Assembly: GCA_047967505.1 (NCBI GenBank)
Contig: CM106539.1
Length of the DNA stretch: 64,000 nucleotides
Reading direction: 5' to 3' (one strand)
Source of the DNA: Dipteris shenzhenensis
Lineage: Eukaryota; Polypodiophyta; Polypodiopsida; Gleicheniales
Shown here: positions 57,661-64,000 of the stretch, piece after piece
Numbering within the stretch: position 1 is the first letter of the stretch
Layout of the letters: each line of letters starts with the position of its first letter
Notes under the pieces: generated by a model
Seen by the model: the letters and a program-made list of their open reading frames with translations, nothing else
What the model was told of the DNA's origin: nothing
Databases searched by the model: none
Position numbers and translations under genes: made by a program

Positions 57661-57810
57661 AAATATCCCATAGTTCTTACAACTCCTCAAAGATTTTTTG
57701 TTGTGGTACCAATTCTTATGACAATTCACAACTCCTAGATTTTACACAATTCTTACGACACTTCACAGCTACTCAAAGATTTGTCGTTGTGGTACTAATT
57801 CTTAGTTTTC
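57661..57810. repeat. Short two-copy repeat
   Basis: The phrase CTCAAAGATTTTTTGTTGTGGTACCAATTCTTA near 57687 recurs near 57772 with small changes. It lies at the right border of the satellite. Confidence 0.65.
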
Positions 57811-58940
57811 AAAACTTCATCACATAGATTTGTACAATATTTGAGACATAGCACAATGATAAACAATAAACATATTAAATATTTGAGAAACAAATCTATT
57901 TTCTATTTCTCACTGTGCTATATCAATATAGATGCATATTAAATATCCAACTCAGAAGAATACATGTCAAGTAAAAGGCCAACTCCAATGTAGACATCTT
58001 TATATTACAACCAAAGAAGACATGAGTGATGAGATGGACTGGCAGCTCATCCACACAAGGCTTGTTGCTGCATACAAAACTCAAACGCACCCATGGCCTA
58101 GAAAGGGAGAGACACCACTATCAATATGTCTAGAATTGCCACCACCTTGCTCAAGATTGATATGAGCGATCATCTCACCATGTGTTGCCATGAGATATAG
58201 TCACAAGAACACACCAAATTTTAGCACCACTCATTTATATGCATGGACCAATGAACGTCTATCTTCCATGTTGGAGTAGTTCAACCAGCCAGTGACGTGA
58301 CACCATGAACTTACAAGAGGCCCCCAATAAGGATCACACTCCAACATCCCTGAGCACCATTGCCACAAAGTGTCCAGAGTCGCTAAGCTGAATAAACAAG
58401 TTTACACTTGGCTAGCCTCTTTAGTGATATCTTCATCACCTACAACCCTGCTAATCTCTCCTTCCCATTGAACGTCTATCGAAAATAAAGAAAAAACATG
58501 TTATGTCTATGCATTGAAAGAAAGCACAAAAAGAGTTTGAAAATGCATAACCATAATTTAGCTATTCGATGAGTAGCCCATGTTCTCAACCAAACCCTAA
58601 GATTTGTGACGTGATCTTGATTGTACCAACTTGAAGTCTACAGACATAAAATTGCAAGATATTTATGATATAACATTAGCTTCATTCCATATTTAAGAAA
58701 AATGGGTCGATTTTATCTTCAACATGAGTCTTCTTTTGGTGCTTACAAATCGTTTACATCATTTCTTGTCTTTCACTGCATAGAGCTTTGCATCTTCTTC
58801 TCGATAGACAAGCTCTTCAATAAATTTCATCACGTAAGGTCCACAATCAGTTGCATTTGGCTATTGAGGGACCTTTACACAATCACGTGCATGATATCTG
58901 TCATTCACTACTAACCCATAGATCCAAAACAACCAAACCT
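57811..58940. other. No gene seen
   Basis: AT-rich. A 78-codon frame at 57932-58165 has no recognised motif. Part of it may be 3' flank of the C48-like gene on the minus strand. Confidence 0.4.
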
Positions 58941-58949
58941 AAATGCCCA

Positions 58950-59660
58950 AAAAGAAAAGTGTCGTTAAGGAACATACCTTTATGAATATAGGGCTACCGG
59001 TAAGTATGTTGCTCATGCACTTGACAAGGTCTACATTTGTAGCATGGCATGCATATATCTTCAAAACCCTACACTACCACATAGGCACTTGTAAAACACT
59101 AGGGCACCCACAAGGAAATGGTGGAGGTTTTGTAATTGCAAACAATTTATAACTATGAAATGGAAAAAATTAGAAGAGACGCAGGAAACCTGTGAAAGAC
59201 CTCTAAGGAGGCTTTGGGAATGCCCTTACTCAATGAGTCAAGGTACAAAATTGAAGGGAATCTTGGCAAGCTCCCTATTTGGCCCTTCCCAATCTTGGGA
59301 TTATGTAAGATGAACAAACTCCAATGTGTACTACAATTTGAAGCAATTAAAGTTTGGAAAGATGAACAATCTATTTCATTTTTCACAAAACCTTAGATTC
59401 TAAAAATGTAGATATGTTGCATAACATCACTCAAACATGTACACTTACTTATTATAGAGGGGGAAAATGGCATCCTGTACATAGATAGATCTTACGGTTG
59501 CAAGTGTCTAGCTAGTTTTTCATCCAAGAACAAATACTCTCCATTTCTAGTTCTCCTTTCTGCTGCTGCGGCTGAATACCATAGAGGATTCTCAAAAAAG
59601 TATTCCTTGAAGACATTCAGAGGAAGCCTGTACTCCAAAAACTTGGATTCAAGTAAGTAT
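58950..59660 (-). pseudogene. C48 (Ulp1/SENP-like) SUMO-protease fragment, possibly with introns
   Basis: On the minus strand a 77-codon frame (59153-59386) contains CSTHWSLFILHNP and, 29 residues after the His, ILYLDSL. This is the His...Asp pair of C48 cysteine proteases that process SUMO (His codon 59324-59326, Asp codon 59237-59239). The expected catalytic Cys block is not clear; an AYAC/VPMW-like stretch near 59040-59080 may be its decayed form. Upstream, 59492-59650 reads PLNVFKEYFFENPLWYSAAA and ends at a good splice donor (CCGTAAGAT near 59491), with a possible acceptor before THW. It could be a real intron-containing gene or a relic. Ulp-like genes are also known as cargo of some plant MULEs. 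Confidence 0.5.
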
Positions 59661-61950
59661 GACACGTTAGTATAACACAAAAAGACAAAAAAGTGGATCA
59701 TGTATTTCCATAAGCTCAAAGAACGTGCAAATCTTACAAGAAGAATAGGTTCATATGTACTGTTGTCATCTCCTCGCACACAATGTCATTTGCAACTGCC
59801 TCATTGCAATCAATTGTTCTTTCCAGGCATGCTAATGATTGTATACAAACATTTTGGTACCTAAATAACCATGTAACTTGTTATCTTTTAACAAAACTCT
59901 TGAATTACAAGTTTCATCTCCCAATGCAATGATATGAAAATCATAGTACCTCTTGTTACCAATGCTCCTCGTCTCTGTATTGAAGCCAATCTGAATAAAA
60001 AATCTAACGAATTTGCCTTTTTTGTGCTTCTCTCTCTTTTCACGATGCTATGATCCAAATTAGACAAAAGTAACCTGATATATCATAATCCTTTGGCAGA
60101 ATTAACAAAGAATAAAATATAAATCACACAAATAAATCAAACCTCCTGGTCTTATTTGGAGGAAGATACCACCCTTTGTTAGATCACAATTCCTTCAATG
60201 CCTAACATTCACAACCTATTTTTGTAAGTATGCAAATGCTGGAAAGAAAGATAAGAAGTGTTATTGTGTATATAAATAATATAAGATTTGTGAAATACAT
60301 ACATGGACCAATTCCATTGTTGAGTGTTGTGAATATTCATCTTGGAAATGAGGCATGGCATTAGTCCATTATTCTCAACTAGTGGAAAGCCCGTGGCAAG
60401 CCACCAAGTAAGTGATCCCTTTGCGATGGATTGGCATGTCAAATGACAAGAACTTCTTCATGAAAGCTCTACCTTTAAAAGATCATAGCATGAATTTTTT
60501 CATGAAAGTTCTAGCTTGAAAAGCTGCTCAACGTGCTCAATCAGCCACTCATACCAACTTTGTCAGCCACCTCCTCTTCATGAAAACTTGAGATGTAAAC
60601 CTGAATCACAGGATCTTGTCCCCTTGAGCAGTCCATGAGAAGTAGTTGCAGAAGGCCTTGAACCACATGAAGCCAGCATTGACTGAGAGCAAGAATCATT
60701 TGCCAACACAGTGTGCCTATGCTTTGAGAGAAACATAATAGGGGAGCAAGGAGGGTGCATCAAGCTTTATTCCGCTCCGTTCCATTTGGTCATTGATTTG
60801 ATTTTGCCCCCATTTTTTTTCTCCTTTAGCTTTCTCGTTGCTCGCATTGTTAGAATCATCTCTTCCACGAGGTCTATCCACGAGGTCTGATGCCGACTTA
60901 AACATCCTCTACATGGGGCTTCATCCTTTTTTACTATATTCTATATCAAACGTATTTGCTTTTATCACAAGACAAAAAAGATCTTCCATATATCATGCAT
61001 CAATTATTGGAAGAGTTCCTAGCATTACTATTCATCCGTGTCTTGTTCTTTTAGTACCATGTACGCCGAAATGAGAGATTTGCATGCTTGGTTGAAGTAG
61101 TTATTTTTTCATTCTAGGATAATCGGTTGAAAGACCATGCTTCAATAGTGGAAAAGCTTTTTATCTATCTCATCTCTCACTTTGTCCCCAAACTATACGG
61201 ACAACACTCTCTTCTAATATTGCTTTAGCAATCCCTCCATTGTTTTTGCATCTGTCAAATGATTGCAACCCTCTTTGTTGCCCCTCTCCGCTTGCGGATT
61301 GAGATAAAAAGAGCCCGCACAAAATTCCTCAATCTACAATCAATCTTCACATCAACTCTCCAAAATCTCAATCGATGTAATAAAACAAAGACAATCAAAG
61401 AAGGCGTGACAAAAGCATACCCATCAAGAGCTCATTGAAACCACCCAATGAACAGCTGAATAGTGCAGTGCTAGTGTAGGAGCCTATGACAAGAGGAAAG
61501 TATGTAAGCATTGGAAGATTGCGTTGCATCATTTTGTTGCCAATTCTTGTGGTGCTTGCACCTCTCCTTATGGCTTAGACCCCCGCTAATTGATTCCATC
61601 CTCATCATCTCCCATGCTTTTGCTTGCAAGATCACCCCAACGTCTCAATCCACTCATCTCCAAGGCTTGATTCTTCTACAATTTTCTTTCTAGTCTGTCG
61701 CCTCTCATTCCATTCATTTGCTTGTGTTTGTGTGCTGCTTACATTAATGTTTAGATCTCACTCTTTTAGATTTATAGCAAATGAGTCTCTTATTGGTAGT
61801 ACTTTCTGACTTCATTGCCATCTCAGCACTGCCTACTCTAGTATTATGCCTTGTGACCACTTTTATGATGCTTTGTTGATGATGCCCATGATCCTAATGA
61901 TTAAAATTAAAATCATAGATCTGATCAGCCAGCAAATCGCCCTTGGAAAC
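59661..61950. other. No confident gene seen
   Basis: AT-rich, with a few short frames (60209-60442 and 60717-60905 minus, 60838-61074 plus). They could contain exons of the C48-like gene but show no recognisable motif. Confidence 0.4.
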
Positions 61951-62024
61951 TGTTGGGATAAGTATGGTCAAGGGCTTGCTCTAAGGTGCATGTGTGCATC
62001 TAGGGGAGTCACATGTGTGTGTGT

Positions 62025-62067
<43 letters not shown>

Positions 62068-62334
62068 GTAGAAGCACATCTAGTGCTATGAGGTGTCTAG
62101 TGTGTGACCTAAGTGATGATGTATGCACAAAGGCCCCCACATGGGAGGTTCCTTTGATTTAGGCCAGTCCCACTGATGTAGGGGTTGATTGCCACTGATA
62201 TAGGGGAGCTGCCTACACCATCCTCTCTCTCTATATAATGGAGGTCATTTTCATTCTAATACATGGATTTTGCCTCACTTGCGCTCTCTCTCTTTGTGCC
62301 ATGATGCATCTCTTCTACCCCACACTCTTCTACA
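61951..62334 (+). repeat. TRG-2 5' LTR
   Basis: 384 bp, TGTTGGG...TTCTACA. It has a long (GT)n run at about 62014-62067 and a TATATAATGG box near 62231-62240. Confidence 0.9.
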
Positions 62335-62336
62335 TT

Positions 62337-62348
62337 TGGTATCAGAGC
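62337..62348 (+). promoter_or_regulatory. TRG-2 primer-binding site
   Basis: A perfect TGGTATCAGAGC two bases after the LTR. Confidence 0.92.
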
Positions 62349-62783
62349 TGGTAGGCTTTGGAGAACTCGTTTTGGTAGTTCCACCTCATCATCTTCTCCA
62401 TCACCTCCTTTTGAGCTTTCTTCTTCCTTCCTCTTCAGAAATGGCTTAGCTCTATTCTCCTCATCCCTTGCGTCTTTTGCCAATCCCTCCTAGCTGAAGA
62501 CTCTACCCTATGGGGCACACCTCTGGCTCAAAGCATTCCCCCAGAGATGGACTATATCACCCGCGCTGATCCAAGCAAGGTCTGACGAAAAAGCATGCAA
62601 TTATGCCTCTATGCTCATCTATTGCCAGAGCCCTTCAAGCACAAGTTGGTATGCTAAACAATTAGGCTTTTTGAATTTATCTCTAGAAATCTACATTTGT
62701 ATGGTGAGGGAGATTTCTTTCTTCAACAAGATTAGTCATTTTGTAAGAGAGTAGACAGTGCTTGAAAAAGTTAAGACCCTCTC

Positions 62784-63612
62784 ATGGCAACTTATAAAAT
62801 TGACAAGCTCAATGGCCAAGGCTTCCATACTTGGCAAATAAGATAAAGTTTATGCTTATGAAAGAAAATCTACGGGATTTAGTCAAGGAAGGAACTCAAT
62901 CCTCTCAAGAAGGTGAATCAACTACAACCAAAGGTAACAGAAAGGCCACTGACTCTACTTCTACACCTGCAGATGCAAAAAGGATAGAGAAAGCCTATGC
63001 AATAATTGCATTAGGTTTGGGAGATGATTATGTACACCACATTTCAGATTTGCAATCCCCTTTTGAAGCATGGCATAAGTTAGACATATTATTTGGTGTT
63101 AGCTCTCATACTTTCAAATTAAATCTAAAAAGTAAGTTATTTGAACTTAAATGGAGGGAGATAATGTTGCTGCTCATGTCAACACTATGAGGAGTCTTAT
63201 GACACAACTAGCCTCAATTAATTCTCTTGTCACTGAGGATGATGCTATGGTAGTGCTTTTAAAGAGCATGCTTCAGGACTTTGACTATGTGGTTACTACT
63301 TTGAAGAATCTTCCTCAACCCACATTAGAAGGCATCATCAGTGCCTTACAAGAAGAGGAAAGAAAGAACACTTCAAGAATGGGCAAAATGCACACAGAAG
63401 CACTTGCAGTGAAGTTTTCAAAGAGCAAGTACAAGGCTTGCAAACACTGCGGGAAAAACAATCATCTTTAGAAGGATTGTTATAAAATCAATCCTTGCTC
63501 TTATTGTGGCAAGAATAATCACTCTAAAAAGTTTTGCAATGAGAAAAAGAGGACTATGATAAATCTAGTTGAAGAGAGAACTCCATCAACAAATGAAATA
63601 CAAACTTTGTGA
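62784..63612 (+). pseudogene. TRG-2 gag
   Basis: Starts MATYKIDKLNGQGFHTWQ, shifts frame near 62838, and continues YAIIALGLGDDYVHHISDLQ and AHVNTMRSLMTQLASINS after another shift near 63150. The zinc knuckles are CKHCGKNNHL-stop-KDC (TAG at 63469) and CSYCGKNNHSKKFC, the second with all four ligands, unlike TRG-1. It ends shortly after VEERTPSTNE, as TRG-1 does. Confidence 0.85.
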
Positions 63613-63962
63613 CAGAAGACAAGGACTTTGCCTTTTGAGCAACTTGTCTTTGAATTGTTTTGTTTATCATCACTTGGTTAAATTTTGAGGTTCTCTGCCT
63701 GGAGTAGTACTCAAAAAAGAATGTCATGTGTTTTGTCTTTGTAAATCACCTCTCGTCAATATGATGTAGGCCATGTGATATGTGTTTGGTCTATCGCAGT
63801 TTTGTAAACCTTAACCCTTGGGCACCTTTGCTAGCATGAGATCCTAGCCATAGATTTACCCTTGACCACAATGAGATGGCATGTGTAACCACCATGGCAT
63901 GAGAAACTATGTGACTAGATGTATCCTTAACATTGCAAGAGGCAAACCCTTGAGGGGGGGTA

Positions 63963-64000
63963 TGTTGGGATAAGTATGGTCAAGGGCTTGCTCTAAGGTG
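63963..64000 (+). repeat. TRG-2 3' LTR, first 38 bp
   Basis: Begins TGTTGGGATAAGTATGGTCA, identical over the visible part to 61951 onward, after a GAGGGGGGG purine tract. Confidence 0.9.

Larger units (their letters stand above)
61951..64000 (+). mobile_element. TRG-2, second gag-only LTR element, truncated by window end
   Basis: The 5' LTR (61951-62334), an iMet primer site, gag with two zinc knuckles, a 3' untranslated stretch and the start of the 3' LTR (63963) follow each other as in TRG-1. LTR-to-LTR length is about 2.0 kb. No pol motif occurs between gag and the 3' LTR. The right end and target duplication lie outside. Confidence 0.9.

Noticed and set aside
62014-62067. GT run as a stand-alone microsatellite locus
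   Set aside because: It occupies the same position in all TRG LTRs, so it is part of the element.
1-64000. tRNA or rRNA genes
   Set aside because: No cloverleaf or rRNA-like segment was recognised; tRNA-like words were the primer sites of the retroelements.

Overview
This window is plant nuclear DNA from a large, repeat-dominated genome. The evidence is Ty1/Copia and Ty3/Gypsy elements with tRNA-iMet primer sites, a MULE transposase with plant-type zinc domains, and a plant NEMP/PNET2-type nuclear-envelope gene. Only one gene looks intact in 64 kb. A fern or other seed-free vascular plant with a bulky genome would fit, but that is a weak inference and no species is claimed.

Layout. (1) 1-14.2 kb: an old Ty3/Gypsy element on the + strand. 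Its gag is split by a nested Copia (Copia-1, 673-6405), and it carries an extra ORF of about 2.2 kb after pol. (2) 14.2-22 kb: an LTR-end fragment, several tandem duplications, a gag-only LTR element (TRG-1, 15446-18308, target duplication TAAAT) and a nearly perfect 908-bp-spaced duplication. (3) 22-26.8 kb: a Copia gag unit (Copia-4) between one complete LTR and a partial LTR in the opposite orientation, then a decayed chromovirus-type Gypsy. (4) 26.8-32 kb: the host gene, one 517-codon frame on the minus strand (27267-28820), with a CT microsatellite and a polypyrimidine tract upstream. (5) 32.3-37.9 kb: Copia-2 (minus strand, 32782-37425, target duplication CAATC). (6) 38.9-57.7 kb: blocks of a satellite-like repeat with monomers near 170 bp, interrupted by a MULE transposase (about 40.8-44.2 kb), a broken JmjC-like gene (46.15-46.99 kb) and Copia-3 (minus strand, 51012-56752, target duplication AAAGC). 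(7) 57.7-64 kb: mostly anonymous DNA with a C48 (Ulp1/SENP-like) protease fragment on the minus strand, then a second gag-only element (TRG-2) running off the right edge.

The nesting gives relative ages: Copia-1 is younger than the outer Gypsy, Copia-3 is younger than the satellite, and TRG-1 is younger than a 58-bp minisatellite. LTR pairs compared by eye differ by roughly 3% (TRG-1), 4% (Copia-3), 5% (Copia-1) and 9% (Copia-2). Premature stops in several elements are mainly TAG where the family expects glutamine (CAG), as expected from decay by deamination of methylated CHG sites.

The most interesting items are the two-copy gag-only LTR family, the extra 3' ORF of the Gypsy element, the JmjC-like fragment beside the MULE inside satellite DNA, the alternating-period satellite, and the C48 protease fragment. 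All frames, domains and repeat boundaries were read by eye without database searches.
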